Made by a program: the position numbers and the translations under genes | Shown here: one piece after another, positions 47,360 to 55,314 of the stretch | How positions within the stretch are numbered: the first letter of the stretch is position 1 | How the letters are laid out: the number at the start of each line of letters is the position of its first letter | NCBI GenBank assembly: GCA_021790815.1 | Contig: JAJYFT010000005.1 | Coordinates: 1-57,314 of the forward strand | DNA: 57,314 nt | From: Actinomycetes bacterium | GTDB lineage: Bacteria > Actinomycetota > Acidimicrobiia > Acidimicrobiales > JABEUL01 | Direction: 5' to 3' | Notes under the pieces: model-generated | The model's database searches: none | What the model was told of the DNA's origin: nothing | What the model saw: only the letters and a program-made list of their open reading frames with translations

Positions 47360-47752
47360 CTATAAGTCAATTTCGGCTTCCAGTTCAGTTTCCACATCAT
47401 CTTTACTAGATGTGTTCTGCTTTAAAAAGAGTCTGTACAGTTGCAATAACGCACTTCTCTGCTCGTCATTCAACTGAGAGTCTGCCAAAATAGCACGACC
47501 TAAATCCAATTCACTGTCTTGGCTTTCAAGGATTCCAGCCCTAAGATAAAGTGTTTCGGCTGAAATGCGCAGAGCTTTGGCTATCTGCTGAAGAATTTCA
47601 GCAGACGGATGCCGAAGTCCTCGTTCGATTTGGCTTAAGTATGGATTTGATATGCCTGCAAGCTCGGAAAGACGTCGAACCGACAGGCGGGCAGAATTTC
47701 TTTGCTCTCTTATGAAAGTGCCAAGTTCTTCGAGTCGGCTTCCATGGCTCAC
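47360..47752 (-). CDS. XRE-family helix-turn-helix regulator
   Basis: 130 aa. Residues ~8-65 form a Cro/C1-type HTH (LGTFIREQRNSARLSVRRLSELAGISNPYLSQIERG). The C-terminal tail (about 75-130) is helical and acidic, likely for dimerisation. It overlaps the RsiG-like gene by ATGA, so the two are co-translated. It resembles the mycobacterial Rv0474-type regulators; its targets are unknown. Confidence 0.85.
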   Translation of the reverse strand: MSHGSRLEELGTFIREQRNSARLSVRRLSELAGISNPYLSQIERGLRHPSAEILQQIAKALRISAETLYLRAGILESQDSELDLGRAILADSQLNDEQRSALLQLYRLFLKQNTSSKDDVETELEAEIDL

Positions 47753-48327
47753 TTAAGCCATCCATCAGCAGAAGCCTTACCGAGTTTATATCGGCGTACA
47801 ATCTCTTCCTGAATTACATCAATAGCTTCATGACATTTCCGTCTTGAGTCAGACAGTTCTCGTTCAAAGTTTGCTAAACGCTCTGTAATACGCTTTGCTT
47901 GATCAGCTTCTAAGTTGGTCAGCTCCCCAACGGACTTTCCTTCGAGTACATTGCTAACTACTGAGTTGAGTTCTTCGAACAGATCCACATCATGATCATT
48001 TCCAGTAGGCGATGACACTTGCAACCTTGATGGATCTGCAAGCGAAGCTTGAGAAAGTATTCCAGGTAACCTATTTACCAGATCATGTATATCAGCAACT
48101 GACAACTCTGCCTCTCCTCCCAGATCAGTTTTGTCGATTAAACCTGCGTGAGAAATGTCTAACCAACCCTGAGAAATTCTTCTCATTATCGATAATGAAG
48201 TTTCAATCGCCTGAAGCTCACTACGCTTAGCTCTTAGATCTTCCACTGAGTAGACGCTTAAGTCATTCCTTAGAATTTCTAAACAACGTTCTTTCACTCC
48301 TGCTAATGCTTCTGTCTCTAATCCCAT
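47749..48327 (-). CDS. RsiG/AmfC-like protein with two c-di-GMP motifs
   Basis: 192 aa, two long coiled-coil helices separated by a polar loop. Helix 1 has E42-X3-S46-X2-R49-X3-Q53-X3-D57, exactly the E(X)3S(X)2R(X)3Q(X)3D signature of Streptomyces RsiG, the c-di-GMP-dependent anti-sigma factor of WhiG. Helix 2 has E155-X3-S159-X2-R162-X3-H166-X3-D170, the same motif with His for Gln. It therefore probably binds c-di-GMP. The C-terminus (EEIVRRYKLGKAS) is also typical of the AmfC family. The partner sigma is unknown; a sigma gene is 3.2 kb downstream on the same strand. Confidence 0.8.
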   Translation of the reverse strand: MGLETEALAGVKERCLEILRNDLSVYSVEDLRAKRSELQAIETSLSIMRRISQGWLDISHAGLIDKTDLGGEAELSVADIHDLVNRLPGILSQASLADPSRLQVSSPTGNDHDVDLFEELNSVVSNVLEGKSVGELTNLEADQAKRITERLANFERELSDSRRKCHEAIDVIQEEIVRRYKLGKASADGWLK

Positions 48328-48610
48328 TTCACTCCAAAATACGAGGTCTTATGCCTACAACTAAATACTAATATATTTCAAGTTAAAGCACTTCAATAAG
48401 TAACTTCTTATTAACTCTAAAATATTTGCCTAAACTCGACTCTTTTGCGAGTTTCGCAGTTACTTAACTCAGAAAATACCTTCAAATGCCAAGTTTTCAT
48501 AAAAATACGCGTTTATCCTAGGTTGATTTAATTGGAATTGAAACCAGTAATTCCATTGCACAGCAACAGTTTAAACCTTGCAAATTAAATGGCAAAGCAC
48601 AAACTGGCAA

Positions 48611-48979
48611 TCAGCTTAATCGTCTCAAAATCTTAATCACTTTTGAGTCTAACATTTCGAGTTTTATTGAACCAAATATTCTAGAATCAGTTGATTGGCC
48701 AGGTTGATCTCCCACCAAAACTCCATAATTCCTGTCAACGACAACCAGTCTCTTAATAATTTGTCTCTTACTGGTTCTAGGATCTTTAAGAACAACAATA
48801 TCGCCAGATCTCGATCTAAATGGAATTAGTTTTATCTTAAGTGTAACCACGTAATCACCATCTCTTAGAGTTGGTTCCATGCTATTTCCAGACACTTTTA
48901 GAATGTTAAACGCATACAGTTTAACTGCAGATATAGAAATTAGCGTAGATATCCACAACATTACTTTTTTTGAAAACAC
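48611..48979 (-). CDS. sodX: Nickel superoxide dismutase maturation peptidase (S26 family)
   Basis: 122 aa, a short signal-peptidase-I-like serine protease. A hydrophobic N-terminal helix (residues 6-27) is followed by the nucleophile motif SGNSMEPTL (Ser33) and the general-base lysine in QIIKRLV (Lys76), then GDQPGQSTDSR. Such peptidases beside sodN cut the NiSOD leader to expose its N-terminal His. It is encoded divergently from sodN with a 545-bp gap, unlike the usual sodN-sodX operon. Confidence 0.82.
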   Translation of the reverse strand: MFSKKVMLWISTLISISAVKLYAFNILKVSGNSMEPTLRDGDYVVTLKIKLIPFRSRSGDIVVLKDPRTSKRQIIKRLVVVDRNYGVLVGDQPGQSTDSRIFGSIKLEMLDSKVIKILRRLS

Positions 48980-49524
48980 TCAAATTCCTACTAAAACCTT
49001 TATAAAACTATTACAAAAATCTTAGTGTAACATCTTCCCTTCCATACTAACCCACTACCTACTAACCAAGCTTTGTCGTCTAAAATTCGTTCAAGGTGTA
49101 CCTCCCTTTGCTACAACCATTTCCGGTATATAGTGCGATACCGCTCTACATCGAGTGGCTCCCTACTTGCGACAAGGATTTTTAAGGCTCATTAATAAGT
49201 GTTTTGTTCGGATAACCACATGGGTGGCTTGGAAGACCCCATCGCTCTTGAGAGCCTACATTATTATGTGCCTAGTTCCCTAAAGATGCCTGGATTGGGG
49301 TTTAGAGCTAATCATCCATCACCTCGCATGCTTTATATTTTGCTTACTCACAGATTCACTTAATTTCACTCATTCCAGTGACCATACCAGCGAAAAATTA
49401 CTTTAAAGTAAAGCGATTTTCTTAAAGTAATTACAAACGTCCTTTAATATTCAAGATAAAGTCACTTCGAACAAGATTTGCGTATAATCTAATTACTAAT
49501 GAAAACCATTTATTAGGAGGAAAA
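48980..49524. other. 545-bp divergent intergenic region before the NiSOD gene
   Basis: Unusually long for this genome. The middle (49210-49265) is richer in G/C and can form several small hairpins (ATGGG/CCCAT, GGCT/AGCC, CTC-TTGA-GAG). A TATAAT at 49483 and an AGGAGG SD at 49516 serve sodN. It may hold a small RNA or a regulator site; nothing is recognised with certainty. Confidence 0.4.
49483..49488 (+). promoter_or_regulatory. -10 element of the NiSOD gene
   Basis: A perfect TATAAT 37 bases before the ATG, which itself has a strong AGGAGG SD. No good -35 stands at 17 bases, suggesting activator dependence or another recognition feature. Confidence 0.5.
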
Positions 49525-49932
49525 ATGTCAATTAAGCACAAACTTTTAAAATTTATTAACACTGGAACGGTAAATGCACACTGTGACTTACCATGTGGTA
49601 TTTACGATCCCACACAAGCAAGAATTGAAGCTCAATCAGTGAAAGCTTGCATGGAAAAATTTAACGCTTCAGACGACGATGTTTTTCGTGGAAGAGCTGT
49701 TTCAATCAAAGAGGAGAGGTCAGAGCTTGTAAAACATCATTTGTGGGTGCTTTGGACTGACTATTTTAAGCCAGAGCATAAAGATAAATTCCCTGAACTG
49801 CACGATCTTTTCTGGAGGGCAACCAAATCTGCTGGTGAGGCCAAAAAAACAAATGATACTGCCGTAGCCGATAAGCTTCTTGATGAAATAGCAGAGATTG
49901 ACAGAATTTTCTGGGAGACCAAGAAAGGCTAA
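49525..49932 (+). CDS. sodN: Nickel-containing superoxide dismutase
   Basis: 135 aa. The nickel hook HCDLPCGIY begins at His19 after an 18-residue leader; after cleavage His1, Cys2 and Cys6 bind nickel. The four-helix body follows (MEKFN..., VKHHLWVLWTDYFKPEH). It disproportionates superoxide in the cytoplasm. SodX at 48611 is the matching leader peptidase. Its stop overlaps, tail to tail, the stop of the DksA-like gene. Confidence 0.95.
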   Translation: MSIKHKLLKFINTGTVNAHCDLPCGIYDPTQARIEAQSVKACMEKFNASDDDVFRGRAVSIKEERSELVKHHLWVLWTDYFKPEHKDKFPELHDLFWRATKSAGEAKKTNDTAVADKLLDEIAEIDRIFWETKKG

Positions 49933-50243
49933 CTGCCTGAAGAAGACTCGTCTTCTGATTCTCCAACATTGACGACGGTATTTGTAACTTCGGTAACATC
50001 TGCCAGAGTATCTCTATGAGCAGGGATGCCGATACCATTTGGGATTTCGGTAGGGAAAGGGGCATTTACAACAACAGGTACGGTGCCGTGTTCATTACAT
50101 GCGTCTCGTAGCGGATTCGTGAGCATGGCATCCTTGTTGATAGCAGCACTACACAGGACACAAATACCATAAGTTGACTTGTTCATCCTCTCCAAAGCTT
50201 TTTCGATATCATCAAGTTTTTTGGAATATTCAATTGTATCCAT
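49929..50243 (-). CDS. DksA/TraR-like zinc-finger protein
   Basis: 104 aa. A short helical N-terminus (LDDIEKALERMNKSTYG) leads into a finger with C28-x2-C31 and C49-x2-H52, the pattern of TraR/DksA proteins with the last Cys replaced by His. The remaining ~50 residues are an acidic, Ser-rich tail. Small actinobacterial members probably modulate RNA polymerase or another partner; function is inferred. Convergent with sodN, overlapping by 4 bases. Confidence 0.75.
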   Translation of the reverse strand: MDTIEYSKKLDDIEKALERMNKSTYGICVLCSAAINKDAMLTNPLRDACNEHGTVPVVVNAPFPTEIPNGIGIPAHRDTLADVTEVTNTVVNVGESEDESSSGS

Positions 50244-50297
50244 TACCTAAACTCTAGAACTTTTCGCAATAATTAAGTTAAAAATAGATAATTTTTA

Positions 50298-50326
50298 TTT
50301 ACACGTGATAAAAAAGTGTGTATAAT
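50298..50326 (+). promoter_or_regulatory. Promoter of the DivIVA-like gene
   Basis: TTTACA and TATAAT separated by exactly 17 bases (5/6 and 6/6 matches), the best sigma70-type promoter in the window. The transcript would have a leader of ~130 bases before the ATG at 50463, which has a GGGAGG SD. Confidence 0.8.
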
Positions 50327-50462
50327 CACTGGTAGTGGTTGTCACGTATATTGGAGTAGTTTTTTATGCCGATTTCTTAAGAAATACGGTATTTAGTTCC
50401 GATATTTGACAAAAGAGATATTATAGATTTTATACAATCGACCGCCTCTGGGAGGTTTAATT

Positions 50463-51455
50463 ATGGCCCAATTTGCAGCAAATAGAAAAGGTTACGATCC
50501 TGACCAAGTAGATCAGTTCATAGCTTCTCAGACAAAACAGCTCCAAGATGCTGTCGCGCGAGCAGCTTCTGCTGAGTCACAATTAGCTCAGACATCTCAG
50601 AATCTGGCTGAGTTACAAAAACGTCTGGACGACCTTGAAACTACCTTTTTACACACTGGTCAGCAACCGGTTGTAAGCGATACTCAAGAAGAACATCTTG
50701 AACTGCCAGAAACTGCGTCTACAATAGGTGAGCAAGTTCAACACATCATTTCTGAAGCGTGGGAATCGGCTAAGAGCATCAAGGCTGCTGCAGAGGAAGA
50801 AATGAAAGAGCGTAAAGCTGAAGCAGAAAATAAGGTCGCTCAGCTATCAGCAGAGGCAGCTAAGCTTCAGAACACAATTGAACAGGCACAAAATCAAGCC
50901 GACATGAAAGTTGCTGAAGCGATGAGAGAGTTAGAGTCAACTTTAGCTGCAAAGCGTGAGGCCCAAGAGGTTGAATTTGCAAGAAAGAAAGCTGATCTCG
51001 ACCAACTTGAGTCCAATCGGGAACAAGAGCTCAAACTTCGAATTGAAGATCGTCAAGCTCAAGCTGAAAGTGAACACAGGGAGCGCATGGAAGCGTTTGC
51101 GGTACAACAACGTGAAGAGCAAGCTAAAATCGCTGCTTTAAATGCTGAAAGAGAACATGTTTTAGCTGATCTGCAAAAACTGCAAGATGCTTTGCGCCAG
51201 GCAGTAGGGAAAATAGATATACCTGACTTTGCTGCGCACGCTTCTCCCTCAGAACCTGCTCCTCCAGCTGAAAATAGTGATGCCCAACGTCAATCACCAA
51301 AAATAGCACCTATGGGTGCATCGAGTGTGCCTTTTGAAGAGTCAGTCGATTCTGGCGCTGGAGGTGGAAGTGGCGAAGTCATTATGGTTCCTACGATTGC
51401 TGGATTTGTAGCAGTTCCAGTTGACTCTAATCCGGACTCGAATATTACAACCTAA
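50463..51455 (+). CDS. DivIVA-domain coiled-coil protein
   Basis: 330 aa. The first ~55 residues (RKGYDPDQVDQFIASQTKQL) form a DivIVA/Wag31-type N-terminal domain, followed by a long coiled coil to ~residue 250 rich in Glu, Lys and Ala, then a Pro/Ser-rich disordered tail. Such proteins mark curved membrane and organise wall growth or division. It is too divergent for Wag31 itself. It has its own strong promoter and no operon partner. Confidence 0.75.
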   Translation: MAQFAANRKGYDPDQVDQFIASQTKQLQDAVARAASAESQLAQTSQNLAELQKRLDDLETTFLHTGQQPVVSDTQEEHLELPETASTIGEQVQHIISEAWESAKSIKAAAEEEMKERKAEAENKVAQLSAEAAKLQNTIEQAQNQADMKVAEAMRELESTLAAKREAQEVEFARKKADLDQLESNREQELKLRIEDRQAQAESEHRERMEAFAVQQREEQAKIAALNAEREHVLADLQKLQDALRQAVGKIDIPDFAAHASPSEPAPPAENSDAQRQSPKIAPMGASSVPFEESVDSGAGGGSGEVIMVPTIAGFVAVPVDSNPDSNITT

Positions 51456-51738
51456 GGCCAAGATTTGCTTGGTTACTCCAGTTCAGGTACCTGCCTTATA
51501 GTAAAAAGACAACTTTAAGTATCCTCACGGATTAACTAAGATCATGATTTGTGAGTAGCGAGGCTTTTATAAAACGTTCAAGAGCAGAAGTCTTTTTTCG
51601 CTGCCTCCACGATGCTAAGCTTTCAAAAGAATTACAAATTCTAAGTTAGAAACTTTGTTTTTCTGCTCTGTCCAACTACATCTAACCAACTATTTTATTT
51701 CACTACCTGCCCATCCAATTTGGCACATAATGAATTCC
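51456..51738. other. Spacer between DivIVA-like and surface-protein genes
   Basis: Convergent spacer of about 280 bp, AT-rich. No gene or clear terminator. Confidence 0.3.
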
Positions 51739-52962
51739 TTATTGGTACCAACCAATTACGTCAGCTATCACGTCAGCACTACCTAAATAATTGTACAAAT
51801 TAATTTGACCATTAGACCCTAGCTTAACTACAACAAGATTCGCTGTCGTCTGACCACTACTCCAATTTAAGTCAGAAGTAGTATTCCGAATCTGACCTGT
51901 TGGCCAAACAGTCAAATAACCTCCGTTAGAATTTGTGTTAGTAACAGTTACGTTTAAGACAACTGCAGTTGCATTTGCTGGAACACCACCAACGCCTCCG
52001 ACTTGGACTGAAAGGACGGTGCCAGATGCAAATGTACTATTTTCATAAGGCACTCCGCTGTTTGATCTTGTGTCGAGCACTCGGGCAGGCGTAATACCAG
52101 AGAACTGCGTAATAAGTGTTCCGCTTCCACCAGGAGCAGAAAACCATCCTCCTACGTCAACAATGACATCTACACTTCCAATGGAATTGTAGATTGATAC
52201 CATTCCAGTAGAACCAACAGGCACTACAACTCTATTAGGACTAGTTTGCCCAGGAACCCAGTTTAAGTTAGAAGCCAATGGCCTAGAAGTTCCATCAGGC
52301 CAAACAGTCAAGTAACTCGTTGCAGTTGCATTCGTTTCTGTAACGTTAAGAACTACTGCCGAAACTCCTGATGACGGCACACCACCTTTACCGTCCACTT
52401 GAATACTTAAGGTTGAACCTGCACCGAGTGTACTCCCAGAGTAAGGCATCGACATATTTGGACGAGTGTCACATATCCTACTAGGCGAAAGAGGATTATA
52501 AAGTCCTTCACCACTTGGTGCTGATCCAACATAGCCTTCAACGTCAACGATTATATCTGTAGTTCCAAGGGAATTATATATTGAAATCATCCCAGAGCTA
52601 GGAAGTGCAACCTGAACTAGATTCGGAACTGTTTGTCCGGGAGCAAAGTTAACATTTGAGGCAAGAGGCGGGTTTGTCCCACTTGGGAAAACTGTTAGAT
52701 AAGATACCTGAGTTGGATTGGTTACCGTCACATTTAAAATAACAGCGTCAGCTCCAGATGATGGTACTCCTACAGAAGCTGTTCCATTCGGGTTAGTTCC
52801 AGAGACGTTTATAGTTAGCTTCATTCCTTGTGTAATAGGCTTTCCATTGCACTGCCCATTAGTCCCAGTTAGGTTATTAGGTGTTCTTGAATCACAGATT
52901 CTATAGGGAGAAAGTGGGTTATAAGGATAAGGCGTAGTTGGTGCTGAGGGTATTATTGGCAC
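51739..52962 (-). CDS. C-terminal part of a secreted surface protein (three ~130-aa modules)
   Basis: 407 aa as tracked, but it starts at a GTG inside a continuing frame. It has three copies of a module beginning RICDSRTP or ARVLDTRSN, with VVLNVTVTNxxxxxYLTVWPxG, LNWxPGQTxxNxVVVxxGxxGxIxIYNxxGxxDVIxDVxGW. Such modules are common in secreted actinobacterial proteins. Upstream, the other frame encodes the end of an Fn3 domain (GLTNGQTYTFTVSAINCDG) and joins to the 53037-54248 ORF by a one-base frameshift near 53040. The two ORFs are one gene, either broken or mis-sequenced. Confidence 0.85.
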   Translation of the reverse strand: MPIIPSAPTTPYPYNPLSPYRICDSRTPNNLTGTNGQCNGKPITQGMKLTINVSGTNPNGTASVGVPSSGADAVILNVTVTNPTQVSYLTVFPSGTNPPLASNVNFAPGQTVPNLVQVALPSSGMISIYNSLGTTDIIVDVEGYVGSAPSGEGLYNPLSPSRICDTRPNMSMPYSGSTLGAGSTLSIQVDGKGGVPSSGVSAVVLNVTETNATATSYLTVWPDGTSRPLASNLNWVPGQTSPNRVVVPVGSTGMVSIYNSIGSVDVIVDVGGWFSAPGGSGTLITQFSGITPARVLDTRSNSGVPYENSTFASGTVLSVQVGGVGGVPANATAVVLNVTVTNTNSNGGYLTVWPTGQIRNTTSDLNWSSGQTTANLVVVKLGSNGQINLYNYLGSADVIADVIGWYQ

Positions 52963-53036
52963 GGAAGCTGGCGAGGCGACTGAAGCTCCATCACAGTTAA
53001 TCGCAGATACAGTAAATGTGTAAGTTTGGCCATTAG

Positions 53037-54248
53037 TTAGGCCGTAACTGTTGCCGTGAGGGCACTAATAGAAACAGTTTTTACCAATGTCGTTCCAGAA
53101 TATACATTTATTTGATAGCTGGAGACTGAACAAGCACCTTGAGAACTCGGAAATTGCCAAGACAAATTTGCGGAAGCATTAGACGGAGTTGCCGTAACAC
53201 TTTGCGGTGCGCTCGGAAGGATATTCAAATCATTATAGATAAACACGTTTCCATTTCCATCATCACCAGCAATACAAAAAGCAATAGATGGACACGCGCC
53301 GGCTACTACCGCGTTTCCCGTTGTATCAACACTTTGTGGGCTTGACCAAACACCATTCGAATACATTACAACGTAACCAAAGTATGAAGACCCTCCTGAA
53401 GTATTAATGGTTGCAAGACAAAAGCTCGAACTTGGACAGGAAATAGTAGAAAGCGAAGAATAATCTGGAACTATTAACGTTGGCGTAGTCCAAGATAATC
53501 CATTAAATGATAAGGCATTCCCACCCTGGTCAATAGCCATACAAAAATTGGGAACTGGGCAGGATATACTAGCAACAGAGTAATTATTGCCCCCAGAAGT
53601 GTCAACCAACTTGCCTGAGCCAAAACTTGAACCGTTATAAGTAAAAACATATCCATTCACGTCACCCGCAACACATAAATTCGAGCTCGGACACGAAACC
53701 GCCTTAACATTTGTGCTTGGATCAAAAGCTACAGCAGTTGACCAAACAGATCCATTATAAGTAAATGCATTTCCGTTACTATCAACTGCCATACAAAAAT
53801 TCTGACTGGGACATGACACTGAATTTAAAGATAACGCACCAGGTGTCGAAGCGCCAGTTCCAGTTATTAGCACCGGAGCACTCCTTAATCCATTCGTGCC
53901 GCTTACAGCATAGCCTTGGCTGTCTACGGCCACACATGAAGTAGTATTTAAGATGCAAGATATGGAATTAATTTGATTTCCATTACCGTTGACTTCATTG
54001 TCGATCTGAACTCCACTTGACCAAGTCGATCCATTATATGTAAACGTAGTTCCACTTCCATCAACTGCAAGACAGTATGTTTGCGAGGAACATGACATTG
54101 ATGTAAAGGCTGGGTTATAACTTGAATCAATATAATCTGCTGCCGACCATGTACCAGCGGCCACTGCTGGCGAAGGACTAAATACGACAACTCCAAAACC
54201 TAAAATACATGTCAATAAAACCAATAACACCCTGAATTGAAATTTCAT
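53037..54248 (-). CDS. N-terminal part of the same secreted protein: beta-propeller-like repeats and Fn3
   Basis: The true start is the ATG at 54248, preceded by AAGGAGG; the ORF-track start at 54272 puts the SD inside the gene. A signal peptide (FRVLLVLLTCILGFG...AVAA) is followed by about seven SVSCPSxxFCMAVD-type repeats of ~40 residues, each with a CX5C pair, then an Fn3 domain (LPSAPQSVTATPSNASANLSW) cut at TVTA by the frameshift. An intact gene would encode ~835 residues. It would be an exported repeat protein, perhaps an adhesin or glycan binder. Confidence 0.85.
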   Translation of the reverse strand: MKFQFRVLLVLLTCILGFGVVVFSPSPAVAAGTWSAADYIDSSYNPAFTSMSCSSQTYCLAVDGSGTTFTYNGSTWSSGVQIDNEVNGNGNQINSISCILNTTSCVAVDSQGYAVSGTNGLRSAPVLITGTGASTPGALSLNSVSCPSQNFCMAVDSNGNAFTYNGSVWSTAVAFDPSTNVKAVSCPSSNLCVAGDVNGYVFTYNGSSFGSGKLVDTSGGNNYSVASISCPVPNFCMAIDQGGNALSFNGLSWTTPTLIVPDYSSLSTISCPSSSFCLATINTSGGSSYFGYVVMYSNGVWSSPQSVDTTGNAVVAGACPSIAFCIAGDDGNGNVFIYNDLNILPSAPQSVTATPSNASANLSWQFPSSQGACSVSSYQINVYSGTTLVKTVSISALTATVTA

Positions 54249-54299
54249 GGTTTCTCCTCCTTTAGCAATCACATTTCATTCCGAAATATCCATATAAGG

Positions 54300-54393
54300 C
54301 GTCGGACTCCAAAACTCCTTCGCAGACCCTATCTCATGCCATTCGTATCCTATTAGCCATATAAGTATTAATAAATACGGCTCTTCTGGCATA
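54300..54393 (-). promoter_or_regulatory. Structured 5' leader of the secreted repeat protein
   Basis: On the transcript strand the leader folds into a nested hairpin: ATGCC/GGCAT, then AGCC/GGCT, then GTATT/AATAC around a TATT loop. A second hairpin GCG-AA-GGA / TCC-GA-CGC has an A-A/G-A internal loop. It lies 50-145 bases before the ATG. It does not match a riboswitch class I know by sequence. Stems are visible; function is inferred. Confidence 0.45.
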
Positions 54394-54594
54394 TCTGTGG
54401 GTATTCTCACCTGCCAGGTAATTCTATGGATTAATTAACTCGTATGGAGAGTAAGGTTTCGCATACTGTTTCTTTAGTTGCAGGTCGTATTTATTCAACA
54501 ATGTTAGCAACAAACAAGTAAGACATCAAATTGTTAAGTAGGTATGTGTTATTTCTAATTGAATTTAAATCATTGTTTCTTCCTGAGATAGTGT
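54394..54594. other. AT-rich spacer
   Basis: Probably holds the promoter of the secreted-protein gene (minus strand), but no convincing -35/-10 pair was found. No gene. Confidence 0.3.
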
Positions 54595-54777
54595 CGTGAC
54601 AGGTTTGACAGTAGTGTTAGACACTTCGCCATTCTCGTATTCGCGTATTTTAAACGCATGTCAGCTTTTCGCGGATAGGTGCCCCACACTATATACGCCC
54701 ATTTGCACAAATGTGCATGGTGCATAGTTAAATCGGGGATCTTATCTGCCAGTTTCGGCCGTCTCAAACCTGTCACG
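54595..54777. repeat. Perfect 14-bp inverted repeat flanking 155 bp at the IS remnant
   Basis: CGTGACAGGTTTGA (54595) and its exact reverse complement (54764) bracket 155 bp; the inner copy contains the stop codon of the transposase fragment. Between them is a smaller palindrome, TGCACA-AA-TGTGCA (54704). It may mark the end of the insertion element or a dead passenger. Confidence 0.6.
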
Positions 54778-55125
54778 AGATCTTTTTGTCCGTTGCAACC
54801 ATCTCTGCCCATAGAAAGCCTGCTAGCTCTCTTGCAACAGCTGTAATTGCAACATTGGTATTTGTCTTGTCGGTAACTAATTTCCAGTACGACAACTAAG
54901 GCGTTTCTGAGCATTATATGAACGCTCTATAGTTTTAATACTTGCTCCTTCTTGACGTTTTTGAAGTCCTATTCCCACATATGGGTGATGTCTGTAATTC
55001 CAAGATGACTCTATTAGTTGAGTTCTTACGTGATGATTACCGCAATGTGTTATATGTTGGTAATGCAATAAAATCAACTCATTTGTTCCAAACACCTTTG
55101 CAAAAGTCGGAGCAAAATCAAACAA
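54773..55125 (-). pseudogene. IS110-family transposase, C-terminal fragment with a frameshift
   Basis: The minus-strand 82-aa ORF contains GNHHVRTQLIESSWNYRHHP and RSYNAQKRLSCR, the conserved C-terminal region of IS110/IS116 transposases (GNxHVR...AWxYRH...AQxRL). A one- or two-base indel follows, and the family's end (NVAITAVARELAGFLWAEM) continues in another frame to a TGA at 54773. The N-terminal RuvC-like catalytic part is missing, so the element is dead. It lies between the two repeat-protein genes. Confidence 0.8.
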
Positions 55126-55314
55126 ACCACTTGACCAATTACCTATAGCTAGTTAAACTTATTAATGCGACAACAGGCCTGACAATTACCGCATTGGTGC
55201 TCTAACGCCAGTATCGCCAATTTGAACAACAATTTGCACAAGCGCCAGCTACAAAAATAGCATCTGAAGTGCGTCTGGTTTTAGGGGTCAAGTCTATGAA
55301 AGGATTATGCGCAA
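55126..55314. other. Spacer between IS remnant and repeat-protein gene
   Basis: Sequence of unclear origin, possibly more IS debris. The start of the next gene has only a weak SD. Confidence 0.3.

Noticed and set aside
43909-48327. Assigning the compact sigma as the definite partner of the RsiG-like protein
   Set aside because: Known RsiG partners are WhiG/FliA-type; this sigma is group 2-like and several genes away, so the link is only a hypothesis to test.
54570-54914. 114-aa minus-strand ORF near the IS remnant
   Set aside because: The family-matching IS110 end is in a different frame over the same bases, so this ORF is an out-of-frame reading.
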